A DNA stretch of 64,000 bases from NCBI RefSeq assembly GCF_001507855.1, contig NZ_LGEN01000015.1:1-64000 (forward strand), written 5' to 3'. The DNA is from Halomonas sp. 54_146. GTDB taxonomy: Bacteria; Pseudomonadota; Gammaproteobacteria; Pseudomonadales; Halomonadaceae. Below the pieces are notes generated by a model. The model made no database searches and was not told the DNA's origin. It worked only from the letters and a program-made list of their open reading frames with translations. How positions within the stretch are numbered: the stretch's first letter is position 1; the number at the start of each line of letters is the position of its first letter. Below, one piece after another: positions 15,843 to 24,112 of the stretch. The position numbers and the translations under genes were made by a program.

Positions 15843-16538
15843 TTAGAAATTTTCTGCGGCGGCTTCTAGCACTGCTCTAGCCGATGCCGCGTCCTCAAAT
15901 CCAAGACCTTCCATACCGCCATCAGGCCCTTTGTAATTGGCAAACCACAGGTCAATGATCTGACTTACACCGGGATACTCGCTATCCAGCTGTGCCATGC
16001 TTTCGATATGAGCAAAAGGGGAATCCTGGGTGAGAACGGCAATTAGCTTGTCATCTTGCTCGCCGCCATCCAACATTTTCAGCACACCGATAACATTTAC
16101 GTCGACAACTTCACCGCGAGGAACAGCTTGGCCCAACACAATCACATCCAGTGGATCGCCATCACCGCCGAACTCTTTTGGCAGTGCAGTCCCCGGAATA
16201 GCACCATAATTGCCGGGATAACCCAGGTAATTCACGACGCGTGGTTCACCGTTTTTATACTCCCAATAAACCGCTTTAGGGTCATCCTTACTGACTTCCC
16301 ATTTAGCCGATGTGCCCGTTGGTATTTCAATAATGGCCCTTACCGATCCATCTGGCTTTATTGCTTCCATAGACATCAAGTCATCATCGCCAACAATAGT
16401 GAACTCATCCGTTGCGTTCATGTTTTGGGCAATGGGGGTGGTGTCAGAAAACGCCAACCCGCCTAGAGACTCTGCTTGCGCCGTGGATGCTAATGCCGCC
16501 ATGCACGCGACAGAGGTAAGTAGTAGTTTTTTACGCAT
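15843..16538 (-). CDS. ppa: Inorganic pyrophosphatase with signal peptide
   Basis: This 231-residue family I pyrophosphatase carries the metal-binding signature DGDPLDVIVLG and the GYPGNYGAIPGT and DQDDKL-like (here EQDDKLIAVL) blocks. Unlike cytosolic Ppa (about 175 residues), it begins with a cleavable signal peptide: MRKKLLLTSVACMAALAS and then TAQAES, suggesting periplasmic location. The ATG at 16536-16538 has AAAGGAGAG upstream; an in-frame codon at 16592 would bury the signal peptide. A periplasmic enzyme would hydrolyse pyrophosphate outside the cytoplasm; its physiological role is unclear. The symbol denotes the family only. Confidence 0.88.
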   Translation of the reverse strand: MRKKLLLTSVACMAALASTAQAESLGGLAFSDTTPIAQNMNATDEFTIVGDDDLMSMEAIKPDGSVRAIIEIPTGTSAKWEVSKDDPKAVYWEYKNGEPRVVNYLGYPGNYGAIPGTALPKEFGGDGDPLDVIVLGQAVPRGEVVDVNVIGVLKMLDGGEQDDKLIAVLTQDSPFAHIESMAQLDSEYPGVSQIIDLWFANYKGPDGGMEGLGFEDAASARAVLEAAAENF

Positions 16539-16735
16539 GATGCTCTCCTTTGGTTTTCCAGCTACGCTAGCGAGGAGAAATGACGGCATCATGACAGGCT
16601 TAAAAGTAGTGGGTGCCTTTTGCGCTTAGATTGAGCTTTAAAGCGCTTCAAAGCCGTGGAAAGGTGAAAACCCCAGTCGTGTTTTCCTAGAACAATACAC
16701 TGAGGCTACTTTTTTAATTCAGCACTGAGACTTAT

Positions 16736-17398
16736 TTAGTGATGAAAACGCTCCGACGCTTGGCGTGCCAGCTCACGAATGCCATTCCAGTCTTCTGCGT
16801 CTATCATCGCTTTGGGCGTTAGCCACGAACCGCCCACACACATCACGTTAGGCAGCGATAGATAGTCCTCGGCGTTTTCTACCGTGATGCCGCCCGTGGG
16901 GCAAAAGCGTGCTTCTGGAATCGGCGCACCGAAGGCTTTAATTGCTTTCGCGCCGCCGCTGGATTCCGCTGGGAAGAATTTAAAGCGGCGGTAGCCATAC
17001 TGCCAGCCGGTCATCAGCTCGGAAATGGTCGAAACACCCGGCAGCATAGGCACCGGGCTTTCAACCCCATAGCGATAAAGCGCCTCCGTTGCCCCTGGCG
17101 TGACGACGAAATCTGCACCCACCTGTTCGGCCTGGCGATACTGCGCCGGCGTTAGCACCGTACCCACACCAATACTCGCGCCGGGCAACGCCTCGCGCAG
17201 GCGCTTCACGGCTTCCAGCGCGCAGTCGGTTCGTAGGGTAATTTCCAACACGGTTAAGCCGCCTTCCACCAGGGCGCGCCCTAGCGGCACCGCATCTTCC
17301 AAACGCTCAATCGTGATGACCGGGATAACTTCGGCTTTCAAGCAGATGCTATCCAGCTCTGCGGTGCGCGTAGAGGGGAGCTGTTTATCAATAGTCAT
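16736..17398 (-). CDS. eda: KDPG aldolase (2-dehydro-3-deoxyphosphogluconate aldolase)
   Basis: This 220-residue class I aldolase splits KDPG into pyruvate and glyceraldehyde-3-phosphate, following Edd. Marks are VIPVITIERLEDAVPL near residue 28, the Glu of LEITLRTDCA, GVGTVLTPAQY, and the Schiff-base Lys in RFKFFPAESSGG, then FCPTGGIT. GGAG precedes the ATG. The gene is monocistronic-looking, with 126 bp to the diguanylate cyclase upstream and 197 bp to ppa downstream. Confidence 0.95.
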   Translation of the reverse strand: MTIDKQLPSTRTAELDSICLKAEVIPVITIERLEDAVPLGRALVEGGLTVLEITLRTDCALEAVKRLREALPGASIGVGTVLTPAQYRQAEQVGADFVVTPGATEALYRYGVESPVPMLPGVSTISELMTGWQYGYRRFKFFPAESSGGAKAIKAFGAPIPEARFCPTGGITVENAEDYLSLPNVMCVGGSWLTPKAMIDAEDWNGIRELARQASERFHH

Positions 17399-17524
17399 GG
17401 TAAATCTCCAGGAAATTTATTATTGGCCTGTTGACTCGGGCAACGCTTCCTCGAACTTCAGATTAACCTTGTTCGCGACACTGGCAATACGAGTATCAAG
17501 AGCAGTCATCCCACTGTTTCTGCT

Positions 17525-18703
17525 CTAGGCATAGCACACACGATTACGGCCACCTTCTTTGGCATGATAAAGACGTTCATCGGCAATCTTTAAGGCGTCC
17601 TCACTACCCAGGGATTCTTCCACGCTAATACCGGTACTGCAGGCTACGCCAATACTGGTGGTCACTGGGACAGGTTTGCCATCATGATTAAGCAGCGCAG
17701 CATTCTCTACTGCTAGGCGTATCCGCTCAGCGACACACGTTGCATCTTCTTCGCTTGCGCCTTGCAAGACGACGACAAACTCCTCTCCTCCGAAGCGGGC
17801 AACAAAATCACCAGTACGCACTTGCTGGGCAATTAAGCGAGCAAACTCACGCAGCACTTTATCCCCTACCGAGTGACCGTGCGTATCATTAACGCGCTTA
17901 AAGTGATCAATATCCAACATCAACAACGCATAGGGTGCTGACTTACCGGTACGGGATTCCTCGCGCTCAATCTCCGCCAGACGCCGCTCCAATGCGCCAC
18001 GGTTCAGAAGCCCCGTCAAGGCATCATGGGTAGCCTGCCGGTAAAGCCGCAACAGCAAACTGAGCTGAAAGTGATTAGCGGTTAATGACACAACGAGCAA
18101 TGTTGCCAATAGCCACTGCGCTTCAAGCCCTGCCGGAGACAGCCAACTACCGTTAACAAGCTGAGCAAAGGCCAGTAAGGCCAGCAGCAGCAGCCCTGCC
18201 ATGAATGACTCTAACAAGGTAAAGGGGAAGACACTCAGGACAGCCGCAAGCAGAAACGGGATAAACCCATATCCCACCAGCGCATGATTTGCCTCGCTCG
18301 GAAGCACGTACAACACCAGCGCATAAAATAGCGCTGGCAAAGAAAACAAGGCACCCGCACTAAAGCGGATACGGTTAATATTCTCTTCACTGCGACGCGC
18401 CCACCAGTAGACAGCCGCAAAGCCGAACATCATTACAAAGCGCCCAGCCAAGGTGTAACGCTGCACGCTCTGGGGCAACATTATAATGTCGATCATCAAC
18501 CAGAGGGGAGACAATATTAAGAAGATAAGCGCCACGGCCATTACACGGCTTCGCAGGTAATGGCCGTGGGCGTAAACAAAATCGCGGCTATGGTCACGGG
18601 CTGTTAGCGTATCATTAAAGGCGCTCAAGGTATTTCTCACCCAGGATGTCTCTGCCAGCTTTCCCGTACTCAGGGCTTTACGACGTTCTTCGAGGTCGGG
18701 CAT
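17525..18703 (-). CDS. Membrane-bound diguanylate cyclase (GGDEF)
   Basis: This 392-residue protein has about six hydrophobic segments between residues 50 and 215 and then a GGDEF domain: DALTGLLNR at 227-235, the metal site in LMLDIDHFKRVND, and the active-site loop GGEEF at 305-309. The inhibitory RxxD site (RTGD, 296-299) is five residues before it, so product inhibition should be intact. It makes cyclic di-GMP; the membrane part is probably a sensor of unknown signal. No link to the neighbouring sugar genes is evident beyond position. Confidence 0.92.
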   Translation of the reverse strand: MPDLEERRKALSTGKLAETSWVRNTLSAFNDTLTARDHSRDFVYAHGHYLRSRVMAVALIFLILSPLWLMIDIIMLPQSVQRYTLAGRFVMMFGFAAVYWWARRSEENINRIRFSAGALFSLPALFYALVLYVLPSEANHALVGYGFIPFLLAAVLSVFPFTLLESFMAGLLLLALLAFAQLVNGSWLSPAGLEAQWLLATLLVVSLTANHFQLSLLLRLYRQATHDALTGLLNRGALERRLAEIEREESRTGKSAPYALLMLDIDHFKRVNDTHGHSVGDKVLREFARLIAQQVRTGDFVARFGGEEFVVVLQGASEEDATCVAERIRLAVENAALLNHDGKPVPVTTSIGVACSTGISVEESLGSEDALKIADERLYHAKEGGRNRVCYA

Positions 18704-18916
18704 GGAGTGAACTCTTTTTTAATTTTAAGACAGGGGCACAATCAGGGCGAAACATTAACGTGCTTCACCCTGGCGCTCTATGATGTACATCAACGACCTT
18801 GTAATGTGATGGCGTGAAAATTAACCGATACTGGTCAACCGTATAATTAAGCTCGACACCATGTCTGTGATTTGAAACTTATCCAAATCCGTTTCCAGAT
18901 AATGAATAATAAGGAC

Positions 18917-19582
18917 TTAGGGTGCCCAATAAATCGCCAATGGGCAGGACAAAAAAGCACGAATCGGCAGCTGACGTACATCGTCGCCGTTTAGTGCTTT
19001 GGCCAATACGGCGCGTTTCTCATCGCCGGTAATATGCAGAAAATGGCGGCGTGCTTGGTGTAAGCGATCTGCTGAAAAAGTAATTCGCGGCTGCGGCTGG
19101 CTTGGCGTCCTGACCGCCACTAACAGCTCATCAGTCGCTAGCGCCAGCGTTAGCTCCGGGCTATCGGGAAACAGCGACGCCGTGTGGCCATCGCCGCCCA
19201 TGCCCAGAATTACCACGCTGGCGGGCCACGCCAGTGAAGCCATCTGCTTGGTCACTTCTTCCACGCCCTCTTCCGGCGTCTTTGCACTACACGTTAACGG
19301 TATAAAATTAGCCGCCGCCGCTTCGCCTTGTAGCAGATGCTCACGCACTAATTTAGCGTTGCTATCGCTGCTCTGCTCATCTACCCAGCGCTCATCGGCT
19401 AGGGTGATATCCACCCGCGTCCATTCCAGGGGCTTTTGCGCCAGCGCCTTGAAAAACGGCACCGGCGTTGCGCCACCCGAAACTACTAACAGAGCGCGCT
19501 CTTGATGATATAGATCGTCGTGCAGTGCCTGAAAAACGGCTTCGGCAAGCTGCTCGGCCAGCTGTTGGCGTGCTTGGCTCAT
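18917..19582 (-). CDS. pgl: 6-phosphogluconolactonase
   Basis: This 221-residue DevB-type lactonase hydrolyses 6-phosphogluconolactone, the product of Zwf. Marks include LLVVSGGATPVPFFKAL near residue 40, the ITLADERWVD stretch, NFIPLT, and VILGMGGDGHTASLFPDS. The ATG at 19580-19582 lies one base after the zwf stop (TAACATG), so the two are coupled; an in-frame start 30 bp upstream would overlap zwf. A 213-bp gap to the diguanylate cyclase follows downstream, with an AT-rich stretch and no clear terminator. Confidence 0.93.
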   Translation of the reverse strand: MSQARQQLAEQLAEAVFQALHDDLYHQERALLVVSGGATPVPFFKALAQKPLEWTRVDITLADERWVDEQSSDSNAKLVREHLLQGEAAAANFIPLTCSAKTPEEGVEEVTKQMASLAWPASVVILGMGGDGHTASLFPDSPELTLALATDELLVAVRTPSQPQPRITFSADRLHQARRHFLHITGDEKRAVLAKALNGDDVRQLPIRAFLSCPLAIYWAP

Positions 19583-19583
19583 G

Positions 19584-21089
19584 TTAATAATCCTCGTACC
19601 AGCTGCGGCCATCTTGGGTAATCATGGCGATAGAGGCGACCGGCCCCCAGGAACCAGCCGGATAACGGCGCGGCGGGGTGTCGCGCTGTTTCCAACCCTC
19701 AATGAGTTGATCGCACCAGCGCCACGCGTGCTCCACTTCATCGCGGCGAACAAACAGGTACTGCTGCCCTTTCATCACTTCCAGCAGCAAACGCTCGTAG
19801 GCATCGGGAATCCGCGATTTAGGGAAAGCGCTGTTGAAATCTAAATGCAGGGGGCCAGGACGCAGGCGCATGCCTTTATCCAGGCCGCTATCCTTGGTCA
19901 ATACCTGCAGGGCGATACCCTCTTCTGGCTGTAGCCGAATAATCAGTTTATTCGAGGCAATATCGCGCTGATCCGGGTCGAAAATGTAATGGGGCTGCTG
20001 GCGAAAGTGAATCACAATCTGCGAGAGTTTTTCCGGCATCCGCTTACCGGTACGCAGGTAAAACGGCACGCCTGCCCAACGCCAGTTAGCCACTTCGGTT
20101 TTCATGGCCACAAAGGTTTCGGTCTGGCTTTGGGTATTGGCATCGTCTTCTTCCAAATAGCCCGGCACTGGCTGGCCGTCGCTAGTGCCGGCAATATATT
20201 GGCCACGCACCACATCGCGCCCAAGCGCTTCGCCGACAAACGGTTTGAGCGCTTTGAGCACCTTAACCTTTTCATCGCGAATGGCATCGGCATCCAGGTT
20301 AGAAGGCGGGTCCATAGCGATTAAGCACAGCAGCTGAAGCAAGTGGTTTTGCACCATATCGCGCAGTTGGCCTGCCTCATCGAAATAGCCCCAGCGCCCT
20401 TCGATACCGACCTTTTCGGCCACGGTAATTTCCACATGGGAAATATGGTTCTGATTCCACTGGGTGCCAAATAACGGGTTAGCAAAGCGCAGTGCAATTA
20501 AGTTCTGCACCGTTTCTTTGCCCAAATAGTGGTCGATACGGTAAACCCGCGATTCAGGAAAAACGTCAGCAATCGCATCGTTTATCGCCTGGGAAGACGC
20601 TAAGTTATAGCCAATGGGCTTTTCGACCACCACGCGAGAGCTATCATCAACACTGCCGCTGGCCTTAAGATAGCGGCAGATATCCCCGTAGATCCGCGCG
20701 GCAACGGACAGATAAACCACCATTGGCTGCGATGAACCTTCGCGCCACTGGCGAATAGCGTCAAAACCCTCCTCCGTTGAGAAGTCGAGCTGCCGATACT
20801 CCAGGCGATTAAGAAAGCGCTCAAGGCTCACTTCATCCTGCTCATCGTTTTTCAGGCGCTTTTGCAGCGCGGCGTTAACCAACTGGCGAAACGCACCCAC
20901 GTCGTGCTCTTGCCGAGCCAGCCCCAGAATGCGCGTGCTTTCAGGCATCAAGCCTTCGCGGTCGAGATGATAAAGCGCAGGAAACAGTTTGCGCGTGGCA
21001 AGATCACCCAGCGCCCCAAACAACGCCAGATCAATAGCGTGCTTAGGGTCACCCAGTGGACTAGCTTGCAAAGCATTGGGCTGGCTCAT
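19584..21089 (-). CDS. zwf: Glucose-6-phosphate 1-dehydrogenase
   Basis: This 501-residue enzyme oxidises glucose-6-phosphate with NADP, feeding the Entner-Doudoroff and pentose phosphate routes. The coenzyme motif is near residue 24 ([18 protein letters not shown]), the catalytic signature is RIDHYLGKE, and the substrate region includes [17 protein letters not shown] precedes the ATG. It forms an operon with pgl. The upstream 162 bp to the divergent wHTH gene must hold the promoter; I found no convincing HexR-like box in it. Confidence 0.95.
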   Translation of the reverse strand: MSQPNALQASPLGDPKHAIDLALFGALGDLATRKLFPALYHLDREGLMPESTRILGLARQEHDVGAFRQLVNAALQKRLKNDEQDEVSLERFLNRLEYRQLDFSTEEGFDAIRQWREGSSQPMVVYLSVAARIYGDICRYLKASGSVDDSSRVVVEKPIGYNLASSQAINDAIADVFPESRVYRIDHYLGKETVQNLIALRFANPLFGTQWNQNHISHVEITVAEKVGIEGRWGYFDEAGQLRDMVQNHLLQLLCLIAMDPPSNLDADAIRDEKVKVLKALKPFVGEALGRDVVRGQYIAGTSDGQPVPGYLEEDDANTQSQTETFVAMKTEVANWRWAGVPFYLRTGKRMPEKLSQIVIHFRQQPHYIFDPDQRDIASNKLIIRLQPEEGIALQVLTKDSGLDKGMRLRPGPLHLDFNSAFPKSRIPDAYERLLLEVMKGQQYLFVRRDEVEHAWRWCDQLIEGWKQRDTPPRRYPAGSWGPVASIAMITQDGRSWYEDY

Positions 21090-21251
21090 CGCTGATCCTA
21101 TTTTTAATGTTTATAGTGGTCGTCTTTATTGATCGCTAAACGCCACCATGTCGTTAGATAACCTAAAGCTACCTGAAAAAAAGCAGTATAAGAACTAGAG
21201 AGCCTCTGATTAACGTCAGATCGGAAAACGAATAGCAATAAAGGAAGCCAA

Positions 21252-21551
21252 ATGCCCGTGCTTAGCAAAACCAAATCGAGTTTTTACCGCCGCTTATACG
21301 TCGCCCACTTAATAGAACAAGGTTTCGCCAGCGTGCCTGCGCTAATCGAGGCCACCGGGATGCCACGGCGCACCGCTCAGGATACGATTGCTTCCTTAGC
21401 CGAGTTGGATATCGAGTGTGTCTTTACAAAAGATGACGGCGAGCGGCACAACATTGGTCGCTACCAAATACGCAATTGGGGGGCGATTGATCCACGCTGG
21501 GTGGCAACCAATGCCGAACGGCTAAAGCAGGCGCTCGGCTATGCTATTTAG
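21252..21551 (+). CDS. Small winged helix-turn-helix protein
   Basis: This 99-residue protein has a predicted winged HTH: FASVPALIEATGMPRRTAQDTIASL gives a recognition helix around PRRTAQDTI, followed by a short wing (CVFTKDDGERHNIGRYQI). The family is conserved in Pseudomonas and Halomonas relatives as an uncharacterised DNA-binding protein. AAGGAAGCC precedes the ATG. It is divergent from zwf, so regulation of that operon is conceivable but unsupported. It ends 14 bp from the convergent P-type ATPase gene. Confidence 0.75.
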   Translation: MPVLSKTKSSFYRRLYVAHLIEQGFASVPALIEATGMPRRTAQDTIASLAELDIECVFTKDDGERHNIGRYQIRNWGAIDPRWVATNAERLKQALGYAI

Positions 21552-21565
21552 CGCTATTCATCCGG

Positions 21566-23761
21566 CTATGATTCTGGTTCTGCCCACGCCAGCCGCGCCG
21601 CGTTAAGGGTAACCGTCAGCGAGCTTGCCGCCATGGCGAGTACCGCCACCAGCGGGGGTATTGCCATCAGTACCACCAACCCGAGCGCCAAGGTGTTGTA
21701 GAGCGCCGAAAAGAATAGATTTTGCACCATGATGCGCCGGGTGCGTTTAGCAATGCTGAGTAGTTTCACTACACCACCGATCCCTGGCGTCATTAGCTGC
21801 GCGGCGGCTCCTTCCCGGGCGGCTTCGCTGGCACTCAGCGGTGCAATTCCCACATCGGCCGCGGCCAAACTCAAGGTGTCGTTTAAGCCATCCCCCACGT
21901 AGAGCGTTGGCGATGGCAGCCCCTGCAACAGCCGCGCTTTGGCTTCCGGCGAACGCTGGGCATAGCAAGCTTCACGGGCAAGCCCTACCCGCTCACCTAG
22001 CCAGCTCACCGCGCCCTGCCGGTCGCCGCTGATCATCGCTACCACATACCCTGAAGCCAGCAGGCGCTTTACGCTCGGTTCGGCGTCGTCTACCGGTTGA
22101 TCAGTGAGATAGAGCGTGGCGAGCCAACCCGCCTCATCGGCCACCATCACTTGAGAAGCAAAGGCCAGCGTCGCGTCCTCCGCCTGAGAAGGAAGCGCTA
22201 TCTGCTGGCGAGCGAGCCAACTAGCGCTGCCCACCATGAGCCACTCACCGCTGCTGAACTGAACGCGGCGTCCTTCCCCTGGGGTGTCGATGACCTCCAA
22301 GCATTGTTCAGTGCGCTGGTCATACTGGCTGCCCGCCCAGCGCGCTAGCGCTTGTGCCAAGGGGTGTTCGCTTCCCACAACGGCAGCGCTGAGCTTGCGC
22401 TGCAAGGTGAGCTCATCAACGCCCTCCCTGGCCTGCCAGTGCAGCACCGTATGGCTGCCAGTGGTTAAGGTGCCGGTTTTATCCAGCGCGACTGAGCGAA
22501 TGCGCGCCAAGGTTTCGAGCGCTGCCGGGTCGCGCAGCGCAATCCCTTGCTGCATGGCCAGGCCGCTACCCGCTAGGCTTGCCAGCGGCACCGCAAGCCC
22601 GACGGCACAGGGGCAAGCGACCACTAACACCGAAAGCGCGCGCACAAAGGCATCTTCCCAGCCCAGGCCAAATAACAGCGCAACGGGCAGTGTGAGTAAT
22701 GCGAGTACCAGCGCCAGCGGGCTTAGCCAGGCGGCAAAACGGTCAGCGAGCTTCTGCAATTCGCCTTTTTTGGCCTGATAGCGGCGCATTTCATCGCGCA
22801 ATCGATCTAACCGCCGCTTACCTACCCCGGCGCTCACCTGCATGACCAGCGGCGCTGCGCCAAGGTAGCGGCAGCCAGCGTAAACCTTTTGCCCTGCTTG
22901 AAAGTGTCGCGGCAGGCTTTCCCCCGTCAGCGAGGCAGTATCGATCCAACCGGGTTCTTCGAGAGTGCCATCTAGCGCCACCAACTCACCGGGCGCTAGC
23001 TCAATGCGCATTCCCGTAGCCACGTCAGCGACGGGCATCGATAGCCAGCGTTCAGCGTGCCACACCTTTATGTTCACGTCTGGCAGCGCCAGGGCATCCA
23101 ACGCTTTTAACCCGCGGTGGCGGCAGAGTGTCTCCACCAACCGCCCAACCAGTAAAAGCACAATCAGCATCACCGCGGTGTCGAAGTAAACCTCGGCAGA
23201 GCCGCGCCATAGCAGCCATACCGACACCATCACCGCGCCGATAACACCAAGGCTCACCAGCACATCCATACCGGGGCGCTTGGCGAGCAGCGTGCGCCAA
23301 CCTGCCTGATAAAACGGCAGGCCTGCGAACAGCACCACGGGAAGTGAAAACGCTCCTGATACCCAAGCTACCACTCGCTCAACCTGCTCGCTAGGCAGTG
23401 CGCCGGCGTAAATCAGAATCGAGGCCAGCATCGTCCACATGCCGAACAGCGAACCGACCATCAGCCTCAGCATCAGGTAGCGGCTCTCCGCTTCTAAACG
23501 CGCATGGGCGTCCGCCACCGGCTCAAGTTCCGTAAGCCGATAGCCCAGCCGCTTAACCTTTGGAGCGAGCGTTGAAAGCTGGATAGCAGCAGGCATACCA
23601 CTAATGCAGAGCGCCGCGCTGGGGTAGTGAACGCTAACTTCACGCACGCCTTCAAGCCGCTTGAGGGAACCTTCCACGGCTAGCGCGCAGCTGGTGCACC
23701 ACATACCGTGGAGGGTATAAAGCTGCTCGTCCTCGCTGCTAAGCGCATCGCTTACAGGCAA
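21566..23761 (-). CDS. Heavy-metal (copper) P-type ATPase
   Basis: This 731-residue P1B ATPase has one N-terminal metal-binding domain (MWCTSCA, Cys22 and Cys25), eight hydrophobic segments, the transmembrane CPC in VVACPCAVGLAVPLAS, the phosphorylation site DKTGTLTTG, and GDGLNDTLSLAAADVG. It resembles CcoI/FixI-type exporters that supply copper to oxidases more than detoxifying CopA; this fits its place directly downstream of cytochrome oxidase genes. The only start preserving the metal domain is a TTG at 23759-23761, overlapping the upstream gene by 10 bp. No clear ribosome-binding site is visible. Confidence 0.9.
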   Translation of the reverse strand: MPVSDALSSEDEQLYTLHGMWCTSCALAVEGSLKRLEGVREVSVHYPSAALCISGMPAAIQLSTLAPKVKRLGYRLTELEPVADAHARLEAESRYLMLRLMVGSLFGMWTMLASILIYAGALPSEQVERVVAWVSGAFSLPVVLFAGLPFYQAGWRTLLAKRPGMDVLVSLGVIGAVMVSVWLLWRGSAEVYFDTAVMLIVLLLVGRLVETLCRHRGLKALDALALPDVNIKVWHAERWLSMPVADVATGMRIELAPGELVALDGTLEEPGWIDTASLTGESLPRHFQAGQKVYAGCRYLGAAPLVMQVSAGVGKRRLDRLRDEMRRYQAKKGELQKLADRFAAWLSPLALVLALLTLPVALLFGLGWEDAFVRALSVLVVACPCAVGLAVPLASLAGSGLAMQQGIALRDPAALETLARIRSVALDKTGTLTTGSHTVLHWQAREGVDELTLQRKLSAAVVGSEHPLAQALARWAGSQYDQRTEQCLEVIDTPGEGRRVQFSSGEWLMVGSASWLARQQIALPSQAEDATLAFASQVMVADEAGWLATLYLTDQPVDDAEPSVKRLLASGYVVAMISGDRQGAVSWLGERVGLAREACYAQRSPEAKARLLQGLPSPTLYVGDGLNDTLSLAAADVGIAPLSASEAAREGAAAQLMTPGIGGVVKLLSIAKRTRRIMVQNLFFSALYNTLALGLVVLMAIPPLVAVLAMAASSLTVTLNAARLAWAEPES

Positions 23762-24108
23762 GGCGGGATGCCGAGAATCGGCATTGCAGCAAACACAACG
23801 CCTAAGGTCGAGAACAGATAGAGACCGGCAGAAACCCTCGCATTGAAGCGCCGCCGCCCTTGATGGTGCTTAGCCATTCGATAGCAGCCCAGCGTTAACG
23901 CCGCCAGTATCGCAATAGCCACTAGGCTTACCACCAGCAGCAGCGCGTTCACCAGCGTAAAAACGCCCTGTTCAGGAGCCGGTGGCACCACGGCACAGGC
24001 CACCGCATGGCCGCCATAAACCGTCACAAACCAGATACACCACAGCGTTAAGCCAATGACGAAATGCAAGGGGTGGGTAAGCTGTAAGCGCTGCATCGTG
24101 GTCGCCAT
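23752..24108 (-). CDS. Small membrane protein of the oxidase cluster
   Basis: This 118-residue protein has three hydrophobic helices: about 14-36 (FVIGLTLWCIWFVTVYGG), 50-75 and 92-115. No domain is recognised. It starts 4 bp after the fused oxidase gene ends, with GGGAG before the ATG, and overlaps the copper ATPase, so it is almost certainly co-transcribed. A role in oxidase assembly is inferred from position only. Confidence 0.7.
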   Translation of the reverse strand: MATTMQRLQLTHPLHFVIGLTLWCIWFVTVYGGHAVACAVVPPAPEQGVFTLVNALLLVVSLVAIAILAALTLGCYRMAKHHQGRRRFNARVSAGLYLFSTLGVVFAAMPILGIPPCL

Positions 24109-24112
24109 CGGA

